64,000 bases of DNA from Escarpia spicata (Eukaryota; Annelida; Polychaeta; Sabellida; Siboglinidae). The translations under genes and the position numbers were made by a program. The notes under the pieces are model-generated. The model searched no databases and was not told where the DNA came from. It saw only the letters and a program-made list of their open reading frames with translations. Location of the stretch: NCBI GenBank assembly GCA_963995525.1, contig OZ023214.1:32432387-32496386 (forward strand), in the 5' to 3' direction. Below are positions 12,307 through 22,754 of the stretch, one piece after another. The number at the start of each line of letters is the position of its first letter. Within the stretch, counting starts at the first letter, position 1.

Positions 12307-15300
12307 GCCCATTCCTCCCTCCAAATCCCCTCCCGCCAAGCCTATAGACAACTTAATACATGCGTCATGCGAATAGTTGTCTTCCCGCAACAACACATTT
12401 CAATGACAAATAAAAACTTAACATAGCAAGGCAATGTCCTTCATAGTAATTGATAACAATATGTAAACAGTCGAACACACTTCTGCGAGCAGTAATCCGT
12501 AACGTTGCACCAGTAGTCGTGTGATTTGGTCAACGACGATGCGATACAGGGAATACAACAACATACGATGTGGCTTTTGCAGCGACTTGGGAGAAGTCGG
12601 TGATAAGAAGCGCATTCCAGCACTGGATGGACCAGACGTGTATCCGCTTCCAGGAAGTCCCCACGGACGAGGACGTCAGTGAAAACCACGTGCTCATCAC
12701 AAAAAGTGGAGCCGGGTAATTGTAATTACTATACTATCAAATTATAGGCGTTTGCGCGTACATGACTCTATATGTGTGTTTGTGTGTTTGTGCGCGTGCG
12801 TGCGTGTGTGAGTGTGTGTGTGTGAGTGTGAGTGTGCGTGTGTGTGTGTGCGTGTGCGTGCGCGTGCGCGTGCGTGTGTGTGTGACCGTGCGCGGTGGAT
12901 GCGTGCGTTAAACATTACATCATATCAACACAAGTTATACTGTACGTGTATGCGTGATTATGTTTCTGTTCTAACATGTATTTAAACTATTTTTAGATGC
13001 TACTCGTTCGTCGGTAAAATCTCGACAATCCCTCAACAGTTGAATTTACAGTCTGGCTGCGTCTCGACGGTAAGATGTTTGTAAGTTTCGCCACCTGTCG
13101 GATTAAGTTGAACTATGACCACAGAAGACGTAGTGAAACGTGCCGTTGTGAAGCATAACACGTATTAAACACAAAGAATAAAGCAGCATCGAGAAAACGT
13201 ATAAAAGGGTCATGCTACACGAATTACGATGCTTTCAGTCAATGCATTTATGCTGTTGACACGTAATGTCTTCCACGTTCCTCCACATATAATTACTAGT
13301 ATTGCAGTCTAGCTCATTTTTGCTTGCCCTTCTCGGACTGGAATTAGTTTCCCTCCAATGAAAACGCTGCTAACATTTGTGCGCCAATCAGACAGCGTCT
13401 TTCATTGTAGTTCGGCACGGTGGTTCACGAGATCGGCCACACGTTGGGACTGTGGCATGAACAGCAGCGGTCAGATCGCGACAGCTCGATAAAGGTGCTG
13501 TGGGAGAACCTCGGCTCATACGTCGGACAGTTCTACAAGTACCGCACTGACAACATGGTGCCGTACGACGTCGGCTCAGTGATGCACTATGGGCCTCAGG
13601 TTAGCCGCTCACTCATTCAGTTCATCACTGTCGGCCACTGGGGTCTAACTATCTTGGTTGTCCAAGACTCGCCCAGCCTGCTATAAATAGCGTGTAATCT
13701 TCTATTCACTTTTTGTAATGTTCTCAATTAAACATTATGAAATTTTATATAAATTTATTTATAATATACATTTTAATGATCTATTACTTTATTGTACTCA
13801 ATTATTTTAAAATATGTATTTATATTTAGAATGTACAACTGTTCGGGTCAGCGTGTCTGGCTGCAAAGCAAAACCTATATACGATTAATACAACAAATGA
13901 CAATAACAACCATTTTGTTTGTTGTTGTACAACTTGTTAACCACTTTCCTGCTAGCTGCAAGGGTTAACAAATAAATAGGAATTATATACTAAATTCAAA
14001 TTACCATATGGACATTTAGTATGGATCACTGGTGGTACTTTTCTACGGTAATGAAAAACACACACATTAATAATTATACGGTATCTACTGCATTGAAAGA
14101 AACGTAATCATGACACCTCTACTTCCAGTCTGCTTCGAAAAACGGTAAAAACACAATGGAAACGCTGGATCCGGAGTATCAGCCTAACATGGGTCAGAGG
14201 ACTGGTTTGTCATATCTCGATTCGAAAATCATCAACTACGCCTACTGCAACGGTAAATATTACAGGCTAAGAAATCGATGTGGGTCTGTTGTATATAGGT
14301 TATTACTTGTGAGTGAGAGAGAGAGACTTATCCAAGGGTCCCTCATCCCGTGCATTGGAGTGATAAGTATACCACGACGTAGTTCCTGAGAATTTCTTTC
14401 GCCAAAGCACTTCATTTTGTGTGCGCACGATGTGTGCTATACTTATCACAGTTATGTTTACCATTGCCAGGCACAGCATCATATTCAGAGCTATCACAAT
14501 ATCTGCGCTGAAGTAATACATGTAATGTCAGACTATAAAGAGAACACTACGAAACATACAAATGTAACTTAATCCATAATTATTTTTTATGATCTCATAA
14601 TCTTAAAACTATGAATAACGTTACTTTCATTTTCGATAAGCATGTCTGAAATCCACTTTTGTTATTGTTAAACATGTGCATATTCTGCAGCTACCTGCCG
14701 GGCGCCGTTACCTCAGAAGTGCCTCAGAAATGGCTACCAAGACCCGAACCACTGCAACAAGTGCAAATGTCCGGACGGCTTTGCCGGAACATACTGCCAG
14801 GACGTGGCGCCATCTGTCAATGGTATGGTGAAACATTCGATTAGTTTTTACATATTTAGTTATATTACCATTCTACGATATTAAAATGTAGATGACGACA
14901 AAGGTTCTCATATTACATGAAACGAGGAGATGTGTGTGCAAACACGTGGACATAATTACATATATGTTTAACTAGAGTAACGTAATAATAATAATTATTA
15001 TTATTATCATCATCATTACTGTTATTATTATAAATTAGCTATTTATAACACATTGGTAAAAACCACCAAAAGCGAAGTATTTAAAATAAAGTATTATATT
15101 TCACATTATATCAGAAAATTGCCAACCCGAATAAAAATCCCAGATGGAAAGTGGACAAAGAAACATTATGGTTATCGAAAGTCCATCATTTTGTAGCTGT
15201 GTTTAAACCAGTAAAAAAGTGTCAGTTTTCTTTAAAACATGTTCATGCTGCTAATATTTACGCAACCAAGAAAGCATTGTTCCATTAATGTATAGTCCTC

Positions 15301-18086
15301 TGTGAGAATGAATACTATCTGATATATAATCCCCTTTAACTAATGTTAAGCCGTTTCATCTGACTGTCTTTCTTAATTGAGAGCATATGTTTGTATTAAT
15401 ATTGTCACTCATACATTATTGCACAAGAGCTTGTTACTGACGTACGTGCTGCCCGTGTCCTCAGCTACGTGTGGAGGAGAGGTCCACGTGTACGACTCTC
15501 CAATAACAATCACGTCCCCTGGCTACGACTCTACAGGACATTACGTGAACTTCCAGACGTGCAGCTGGCTAGTGAAGGTACGCCTTCTACCGAACAATTC
15601 CGCTATTTCAGAGTCTTGATATTTTCAAAAATTATTTAGAATGTTCAATGGCTCGACCTGTCATACGTGTTGCTACATGTGCAATTATGTTTTTTACACA
15701 TCTCAATTAAATATAATATATTAGTTGAGGGCACAGGCGCAGTGAGGATGGATGCGCCTCCAGAAATTTGGCTGGTGCGCATGTGTCATTTATCCTGTCA
15801 GCACTGTCAACGTAATGCCATTATTTCCTGTTAATTGTTGGTTGTGATACTGGTATTGATGTCTCCAGTTAATATATGTGGAAGACGGAAGCAGGAAACA
15901 AACACGATCTACCTGACACGATATACAATCGTAACACCCGGAAAGTTCAAATCTAAAATAAAAAATAAAACTTATTTATATGCACCATACATAAACCACA
16001 AAACAACCGCTAATGTGGTTATCACACCAACGTTTCGGTTTAGTGTGTCACAGATCTGATTCATACTGACCATAGAACCCGATCCTCTTGTTCGTTGTAG
16101 GCACCGGCCAATCATAAACTCGTCCTCACGTTCGAGGACCAGTTCGGAGTTTATTGTCACAACCAGCAACAATGTCACCATTGGATCGAGGTTCGACACA
16201 CATCCGACCTAGGCTTGCAAGGACCTCGGTATTTACCATTTCAACAACTAATAAATTACGCTTTAGAGAATGTAAATCTTGTTGTCATTCGTCGAACCGA
16301 TTGCTAAATGTAGGTTGTTATAAACTGACATGATTAAATAACACGTGGTAACTTTTTAAAGTCTTGTTTCGTTCGTGATATGATTATAGATTTAGAGATA
16401 ATAAATATATATATCATGGAGAATCCAATAAGGAACGTCTATTTAGGTGGTGATGATAAAACCGTTGATCGACCCTTGTAGATTCTGCTGCTACGTCAAA
16501 CCGACGGACACTGTCACGAGCGACACGGATGAGATGATGTTGGTGTTCAAGAGCAACTGGACCATGCGGTGGGCATCGGCCACGCGAGGGTTCAAAGCAC
16601 GCATCGTCGCTGGTAAGCAAACATTATCTCAAGTCTAAGCCAACATAATCATTAGGATAATGCGCTTGATGCACATATTCAAGACACGACGTGTTTTGGG
16701 GAATACCAATGTTACGAATACTTCCATTAAATTAATGTCGTTTGTGAAACACGACGCAGATCTACATCCAGTAAACAAAAACTGATATAACTGGTTTTGT
16801 TCAATGCAAATTGAAGTTTTATATCGATAGTGTCGGCTGGTGAGGTCTTAAACCAATGTATGTCGTTCGCAAACGATTAAAAGCAGCCGTTTTAAGATGC
16901 ATTGACCGAATATAACGGTTGTTATTACTAACGTATACATCTACCAACGACAATAATGTTTCGTCGAGTCACCTCCGTAGTTTCTTCACTTGCAGTACCC
17001 GATCCAAATGCACCATCCACGCATTCTCCTACAACTACGACGTCTAAAACAACAACCACTGCCACGACTACTACCACAACACAAACAACGACAACGGCGA
17101 AACGTATGTTTTTGTTGCTGTTTTCACCGTCCGTAGTTTGGTGATGATGATTATTATGGTGATCAGTACTGATACTAGTGAATGACGTTGTTAGTAGTCT
17201 TATACTTGCCAACTTCTGACTTTCAAAATGCGGTCGATTCGAGATTTATTGTGAATGACAGCTTCATTAGACAACGGAAGACAGAGGGCTGGGGTTGCTG
17301 TTGGGTGTTTGTTTTTATAAATCTCAACAGTTCAGTTCTGTCAGAGTGGATATTGGAATACCGGGTGCTGTTGGATGTCTGAATCGAAAATCAGGAGGTA
17401 TTTTTCTTCTCCGAGAGTGCGGGAGATTCACAACAAATCCGGGAGACTCCCGACAAATCCCGTAGGGCTGGCAAGTGTATAGTCTGTTGGGGAGGTTAAT
17501 TGTTGTTGCCATTGCTCATGATGATTGGCTGGTTTAGTGTATCGGCCTTGTGCAATACTGACTTTTCTATTTATAACAATTCCTTTCCAGCGTGTGCAGC
17601 CATGGACCTCGCATTTGCTATCGACGCTTCTGGAAGTATCGAAAACCAGAACTGGTCACGCGTGACTGACTTCATCAGTCGTTTTGTGGCCCGCCTGACC
17701 ATCGGGCAAGACTGTGTACGAGTGGGCGTCGTCACCTTCGGCGATGAGGCAACGCTGCACTTTGACCTGCGCGCACACCACGGGTCATCGAGTCTGCGCA
17801 GTGCCATCGAAACTCTGAACAGGCGTAGTCAATCAACGAACTTCGCTGACGGTATTGCAATGGTGCGATCACGCGTGTTCGGGTCGAGCAATGGCGATAG
17901 ATACGACGCACCGAACGTGTGTGTTCTCATCACAGACGGAAACTCCGGTGTCGACAAACAGGTAAAACTCCTCCTCCGTCGGCTAACACATGTAAACAGT
18001 TCAAATTAACTGTATAAATGCATACGTGTACATCGTTGTGCATATGTGTACATTATGTATACACCAAGGCACATACACGCACGCGC

Positions 18087-18135
<49 letters not shown>

Positions 18136-20136
18136 CACACAAACACACACACACACTGCACGGTTGTTGGAACAGTACTGGACAACGTCGTTTTACTTCC
18201 CAACAGAACGCCAGAAAGGAAGCATCAAACGCTAAGGGTGTGGGAATATCAATGTACACCATTGGCATTGGCAGTAATGTAGACTCGTCGGAGTTGACGT
18301 CACTCGCAGACGGTTCCGATCACACGATCATCCTCAACAACTTTGTAGAGCTGGAGGGAGATTCAACGTTACAACGATTGTTGTCGTCAATGCCTAGTGA
18401 GTGCAAACTTCATCGTTACTCTTAAATGCATATATGTGTATGTTTGTAAACTTATAACTAATCTCAAGAAAGCCTTTTGAATAAAACAACTAGTCAGCAT
18501 CTAGGGTTAGTGCTTCTTATGGTGAGGTACACAACGATATAGAGGGTATCACTTTCTCAAAGTTTTACGCCAAAATAATGCGATGTATAATTAAGCAGTT
18601 GCAAACAGTGACCATTTAACTTTTATTAATTACGATTGTTTTAGCACTGCAACTGTATGCATATTTTTTCTTTATTCCGCTCTCACGTCATGTGAAGATA
18701 TAACTACTGTGCGAGGAAGATATAATTATTGTTTAATAACTTACCACCTTGACAGGACTTGTAGTGAAATATATCAGATTCGTGGAATACGGGGTTAGTA
18801 CTGTCAGAGTATATTTAACATTTCATTAAAGAGATTGCTTGACTTCGCTGTTTATAATTTAGTTATAGTCCCAACTCAACTTTGAATACATGATGCATAT
18901 TTTATACGAACGTTATCTTTTCTGCAGTTTTTCCAAAAACAACAACGACGACTACAAGAAAACCAACAACAACAACGACAACAACGACCACAACAAGAAA
19001 ACCAACCACAACGACGAGACAAACAACCTCGAGACCAACAACAACTTCTACGACCACAGCGCCCGCTACCTCGAACTTCAACTGGCGATGTTCATTCGAG
19101 GATGCCAGCAGTAGAGAGGGCCTCTGTGGCATGACGCAATCATCGTCTGACAATTTTGATTGGACGCTCAAATCAGGTCGGACACCGTCGTCCGACACGG
19201 GTCCGAACTCAGCGTACGGTGGCACAGGCTATTACATCTTCATTGAAGCGAGCAACCCGCGACGATTGAACGACAAAGCCATGTAAGCGGCCATTAAAAA
19301 TTCGCTTAGGAAATATAACATCGGCGCTAACTAACACATTTCTTAGCATTGTACAACTTTTTTGCGTGGATTTTCGAGTCGACATTTTATTGGACATTAT
19401 AACAACGGTATTGTTTCAATTAACATCTCGGGAACATTGAGCTAAGTGTAATTAGTGACTTTTATTAGAACAAACCTACGCGCACGTGGAACACATTTGC
19501 AGATATGCACATGTACACGGGCGTCCACAGGCGTACGCTCGTGCACGCGCGCAATCGCGGACAAACTAACACTCTCCTCCATTACATTCGAGTGTTTACA
19601 TTACATTGGCACTGCATGAATTAATGACAATAATATCTAACCTACCTGAACTTTCAAGCTACTGACACTTTCCTTTATGTGGCCTTACTTAATAGAGTGT
19701 TTCGGTTGCAGAATACTCTTGCCTTCGTTCAGCCGAGACGGTACGTACTGTCTCTCGTTCTACTACAACATGAACGGCTTCCATATCAACGAGTTGCAAG
19801 TGGCCAAGCGCACATCCTCCGGTCAACATATCAAAGTGTGGTCAAAGAAACAGGACCAGGGTCAGAGGTGGTTCGCTGCTGACGTCACGGTCGACCTGAG
19901 ATCTTCCGATCAGGTAAGAATTGAGTGGGGAGGATAGTGTTAAGAGAGAGAAGAGGGAGGAGAGAGGGGGAGAGAAGTGATAGTGAGTAGATACAGATGA
20001 AATATAATAAAGACAAAGGGAAACTCAAGAGGGGAGACGATAAAGGGAAAATATAGTAGATAGAGGGAGATATATAATAGAGAGCAGATATAGGGACGAG
20101 AGATGAGATCGAGGACACACACGTACACACGCACGC

Positions 20137-20176
<40 letters not shown>

Positions 20177-20474
20177 ACATACACACACACACACACTCAC
20201 ACACACACCCACACACACACACACACGCACGCACACACACACACACAAATGCACACACACGCACACACACGCACACACACAGCACGTACACGCACAAACA
20301 TACACACACGCAGCTACAAAACATGATCTGTCTTATTCCCTTCACTCCATAGAACAGCCAAATCCACTGGTGTCATTTCTCCTTCAGTTGGCTTTCGTTG
20401 GCATTCGAGGACACGAATACTCCGGTGACATCGCTATCGACAGCATCTCTGTATCATCGGGAAGCTGCAAATGA
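7819..20474 (+). CDS. Secreted astacin metalloprotease with EGF, CUB, VWA and MAM domains (18 exons)
   Basis: Coding exons: 7819-7878, 9370-9534, 10766-10852, 11505-11646, 12583-12715, 12997-13069, 13411-13599, 14129-14252, 14691-14822, 15465-15577, 16101-16228, 16482-16612, 16996-17103, 17591-17961, 18207-18396, 18928-19282, 19712-19913, 20388-20474. All introns are GT-AG, all phases agree, and the sum is 2790 nt (929 aa plus TGA). Approximate domain positions: signal 1-20, propeptide 21-128 ending RQKR, astacin 130-324, EGF 325-368, CUB 369-492, Thr-rich 493-528, VWA 529-715, Thr-rich 716-768, MAM 770-929. It is an extracellular zinc endopeptidase, probably acting on matrix or cuticle proteins, with CUB/VWA/MAM mediating binding; the substrate is inferred only. 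It has no transmembrane segment. Least certain are exon 4's acceptor and the choice of first exon. Confidence 0.9.
8470..8745. other. Intron 1 stretch open on both strands, unidentified
   Basis: About 240 bases lack stops on both strands (91 codons plus, 80 codons minus). The reverse translation is rich in Trp, Cys and His, like a decayed transposon remnant. No splice-compatible exon ends were seen and no family is recognised, so no gene is called. Confidence 0.25.
9370..11646 (+). CDS. Exons 2-4: propeptide and furin site of the metalloprotease
   Basis: Exon 2 (55 codons) and exon 3 (29 codons, 10766-10852) are acidic/helical and novel in sequence. Exon 4 (11505-11646) holds RQKRK at residues 125-129, a furin-type cleavage site, followed by the mature astacin start ([14 protein letters not shown]), matching the W-x-x-x-x-I-P-Y-x-x-G pattern of family N-termini. 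The usual astacin propeptide switch FxGD is not present in exact form; the nearest is FYNGYD in exon 4. The 11504 acceptor was chosen because it keeps phase 0. A stronger-looking CAG at 11469 would create a stop. Confidence 0.75.
9667..9756. repeat. (TA)n microsatellite in intron 2
   Basis: Two long TA runs are separated by GTCTGTCTG. A GT/GTGC repeat follows at about 9881-9952 in the same intron. Confidence 0.95.
9881..9952. repeat. GT/GTGC microsatellite in intron 2
   Basis: Alternating purine-pyrimidine tract: (GT)n, then (GTGC)n, then (GT)n. It is Z-DNA-prone in principle and noncoding. Confidence 0.95.
10913..11046. repeat. CA/ACGC microsatellite in intron 3
   Basis: A tract of (CA)n, (CGCA)n and GCGCGC blocks begins about 60 bases after exon 3 ends. 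Open frames here (THAR-type peptides) are repeat artefacts. Confidence 0.95.
11295..11405. repeat. CA-rich microsatellite in intron 3, upstream of exon 4
   Basis: (CA)n with CG and TA interruptions, ending about 100 bases before the exon 4 acceptor. Confidence 0.95.
12196..12307. repeat. Inverted tetranucleotide arrays (GGCA)n / (TGCC)n / (TGTC)n
   Basis: About eight copies of GGCA are followed, after 17 unique bases, by about nine copies of TGCC and then about eight of TGTC. The first two arrays are exact reverse complements, so the strand can fold into a stem of about 30 base pairs. It lies in intron 4, about 275 bases before the exon carrying the start of the catalytic domain. Confidence 0.9.
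12583..14252 (+). CDS. Exons 5-8: astacin (M12A) catalytic domain
   Basis: Exon 7 (13411-13599) carries [12 protein letters not shown], the full astacin zinc signature. His226, His230 and His236 are the ligands and Glu227 the general base, followed by QQRSDRD. The Met-turn SVMHYGP follows, with Met278 and the Tyr280 zinc/substrate ligand. The four Cys of the two conserved disulphides are present: TCIRF in exon 5, CYSFVG and GCVST in exon 6, YAYCN in exon 8. The end of the domain shows [20 protein letters not shown]. Nothing essential is missing, so an active enzyme is expected. Confidence 0.95.
12770..12893. repeat. GT/GC-rich microsatellite in intron 5
   Basis: (GT)n with GC and GA interruptions, 55 bases after exon 5. 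Noncoding. Confidence 0.95.
14691..16612 (+). CDS. Exons 9-12: EGF-like module and CUB domain
   Basis: Exon 9 is one EGF-like unit with six Cys (pattern C-x8[13 protein letters not shown]2[12 protein letters not shown]), the form that follows the catalytic domain in many astacins. Exons 10-12 make one CUB: it begins ATCGGEV, has [24 protein letters not shown], the HHWIEVR strand and a terminal VFKSNW...[12 protein letters not shown] domains in BMP1/tolloid-type enzymes bind substrates and sometimes calcium. Here only a single CUB is present. Confidence 0.9.
16996..17103 (+). CDS. Exon 13: Thr-rich mucin-like linker
   Basis: Thirty-six codons, mainly ACA/ACG/ACT/ACC, with a few Pro, Ser, Lys and Gln. 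The exon is phase 1 at both ends, so it can be gained or skipped without changing frame. It is probably O-glycosylated and extended, holding CUB and VWA apart. Confidence 0.85.
17380..17470. repeat. Short GGGAGA/CCCGACAAATCC repeat patch in intron 13
   Basis: Contains near-repeats GGGAGATTCACAACAAATCC and GGGAGACTCCCGACAAATCC. It is probably a degenerate transposon fragment. No exon signals. Confidence 0.4.
17591..18396 (+). CDS. Exons 14-15: von Willebrand factor type A domain
   Basis: Exon 14 starts [20 protein letters not shown], giving the MIDAS motif DxSxS (DASGS). The MIDAS Thr is in [10 protein letters not shown] and the Asp in [10 protein letters not shown], so the metal site is complete. 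Exon 15 adds the second half ([24 protein letters not shown]). It resembles matrilin/collagen-type VWA domains, which bind matrix ligands through a divalent ion. A VWA in an astacin is unusual. Confidence 0.95.
18080..18158. repeat. ACGC/CA microsatellite in intron 14, next to exon 15
   Basis: (CGCA)n followed by (CA)n, ending about 50 bases before the exon 15 acceptor. Confidence 0.95.
18928..20474 (+). CDS. Exons 16-18: Thr-rich linker and MAM domain, with stop
   Basis: Exon 16 begins with about 45 residues of Thr/Arg/Lys/Pro (ACA/ACG codon runs), then the MAM domain. CSFED and GLCGM give Cys 1 and 2, followed by [36 protein letters not shown]. Exon 17 has [15 protein letters not shown] and exon 18 [24 protein letters not shown] with a terminal Cys, then TGA. 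All four MAM Cys are present. MAM domains mediate adhesion or dimerisation, as in meprins, which are also astacins, but here no TRAF or membrane anchor follows. Confidence 0.93.
19925..20315. repeat. Polypurine tract followed by long (CA)n in intron 17
   Basis: GA-rich DNA spans 19925-20105, then about 200 bases of CA repeats with occasional G or C. The real acceptor of exon 18 (CTCCTTCAG, 20379-20387) lies beyond it. Confidence 0.95.
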
Positions 20475-20890
20475 GGAAACAAAGCGGCTCATCTTCGTAA
20501 GGATGTGGTCCTAACTTCCACAACGATAGTGTTGACGTGACCCAATCACACAGTCGGTGACAGAGAGATCCATGTGACGATTTAATCGAGACGACTGAAC
20601 TCTCTATATATGGCGTGTCCAGCCGAACGAAACCGGTGGATTGATATGTACGTTAAACGTAATTGAGAAATCCTCAATTAATTTTACTGCAACGGTCTCA
20701 GTAGCTTTATGTTATATGGGGCACACGGAACAGCTAAAACATCTATCGATTGGAGGTGATTCTCTAAATATGGCAAACGATGTATACATTATTAATGCAT
20801 GCAACTCTTTTTTATGCTGTTTACGTGGACATAGATACGTACGTGTCTGATTTTCTTACGATGAATAAATTGTTTCCACTTTCAGATTGA
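20475..20890 (+). terminator. 3' UTR and poly(A) signal of the metalloprotease gene
   Basis: An AATAAA hexamer at 20864-20869 is the first canonical signal after the TGA, giving a ~400 base 3' UTR. A second ATTAAA-like run lies near 21090. Confidence 0.6.
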
Positions 20891-22754
20891 TTCTGAACAA
20901 TTTCGTTCTGCTGTTGTATTTGATGCTACGATTGCATTTTATGTCACGATTGTGTTTCACGTTATGATTGTATGTCGTGTTAAGATCGTGTTTATTTACC
21001 GTGTCTACCATATTATACTAATCTGTCTAATTGAGTGCAATGTTGCCTTTCTTTACATTCGTATGTATACATAATGCTATAATTATATTATTAAAAAAAG
21101 TACCGAGACGTTGTGCTATTTAATTAACTGGTGGTGATAGGATATTGCATGTCTGTTTGTCTTGTCTTCTTGATGTCTTAAGATAAATCTGTTATCAATA
21201 TGTACATTTTTATTACTGATCGCAAGAACAATGCAGTTTAGGAAATTTGAACACTTGCTGGTGTAGTCATGTTTGTACATACAGGAGGCCTCGCTTATCA
21301 TACCAAGCAAGCATTGTTGTATTTCTAAAAACACGATTTTTGTATTAAACATGTCTTATCACGTGATTATGTCTTCAACCAAATTGTGTTATTGCCGCAC
21401 CAAATATCTCGCAAGGTGGCCAGAGTGAATGGAATGTTTGATAAAGTACATCCGCGTCGCAGCGAGAAATACAGATTTTATACCGCAATGAAGCGACTGC
21501 GCTTTGTTTAGGCAAACATGGGTTATCTGCGCTCATCAAATCTCATCGATTTATTTTCCCGAGCAGACACTCTATGCGATTTGTAAACCGCACGAGAATT
21601 CATTCTGGTAAGGTACCTGTACTTATTGTTGGTATGGCAACTATTTATTTGGTGATTTTAGAAAATAAAAAGTAGTACTAACTATATTGGAAAATATAAC
21701 TAATATTCAAAACAAGTATAAACAAATCAGTTCTTATATAGCACGGTATCCAGTCCACATGACTGCTCAAAGCGCTTTACTCCCTGGCAGGCATGTTCAA
21801 CCGAACACCACCTCGACTTCTCTGGGAAGCTTCCAGCCACGCTGCAATTAATGCGCGAAGACTATTCACACACATATGTACACCACGAACGAAGTTGCCC
21901 ACGGTTCGACACCGGAGCACAGCTACGCCCGTCTAAGAGCGTCTAACACATGTATTATGCGCGTTTAATTTTGTTGTTTCGAACTATAGTACTTAAAAAA
22001 CACAGTTTATTCGTTATAGTGCATAATAGCAATGCCAGAACTACAGTAGTTGGACGAACCCAGTAGTTGTACGAATTAATATTTATAACGTTTTGATGGA
22101 TCGGTAATGTAATTTAAGGACAATTTAAGTGATTTATTGTGAAGTAATTTTTGTAGCACCACTGAGTGCGTATCTTAGCTATCGTGTACAAAAATAAGAA
22201 TTAAATATTACATAAGGTTACTACGCTTTATTTGTTAATTTAAAAAGTGATAAGATAATTTCTGTGAATTTAAAAACAACAACTTTAATTCCTAAAACTG
22301 GATGATATCTATAAAAAGCAGCAACCTAAATTGTATTATTAATTAGTCAATGACGTTCTGCTGGAATATTTCTGTCACATCCCTTACTTACACAATTTTT
22401 TAATCAATCATTATATAGGCATCAACACTACACACGAGGAATAAATAACCTATTTATTCCCAGATGCAATCATGAATATATGCCACAAATATATACAACA
22501 CAACATAATAGAAAAGTTAACAATACTCCAAGCATTATCATTGATAACGATTACACATAGAGTTTTCCTGGCTTCATCACTTATATTAAAAACTACTTAA
22601 TTATGAACTATAAATCCAATTGCACTATCCATAATTATCACTATCCATAATTATCATGTGTAACACATAATGCTATGCAATATGTATTAATTTCGTATTT
22701 TGGTACTTATTTACTTTTTTATTTTTATTATAAGGGGCTCACATCACAATCAAT
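20891..22754. other. Intergenic AT-rich stretch
   Basis: No coding exon, RNA gene or intact transposon seen. The only recognisable content is the repeat at 21735-21850. Confidence 0.55.
21735..21850 (-). repeat. Short dispersed repeat (LINE/SINE tail-like), copy 1
   Basis: The reverse strand has an AAAGCGCTTTGAGCAGTC block and a GTGCTATATAAG end. The same ~110 base unit recurs at 27226-27335 (minus) and 33715-33840 (plus), and in truncated form at 41283-41345 (plus). The conserved core resembles the 3' terminal part of widespread metazoan SINE/LINE families, but the family is not identified. Confidence 0.6.

Noticed and set aside
20355..20387. Earlier acceptor (CCATAG near 20352) for the last exon
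   Set aside because: It breaks the phase with exon 17, whereas the CTCCTTCAG acceptor at 20379-20387 joins in phase and starts at the conserved MAM strand.
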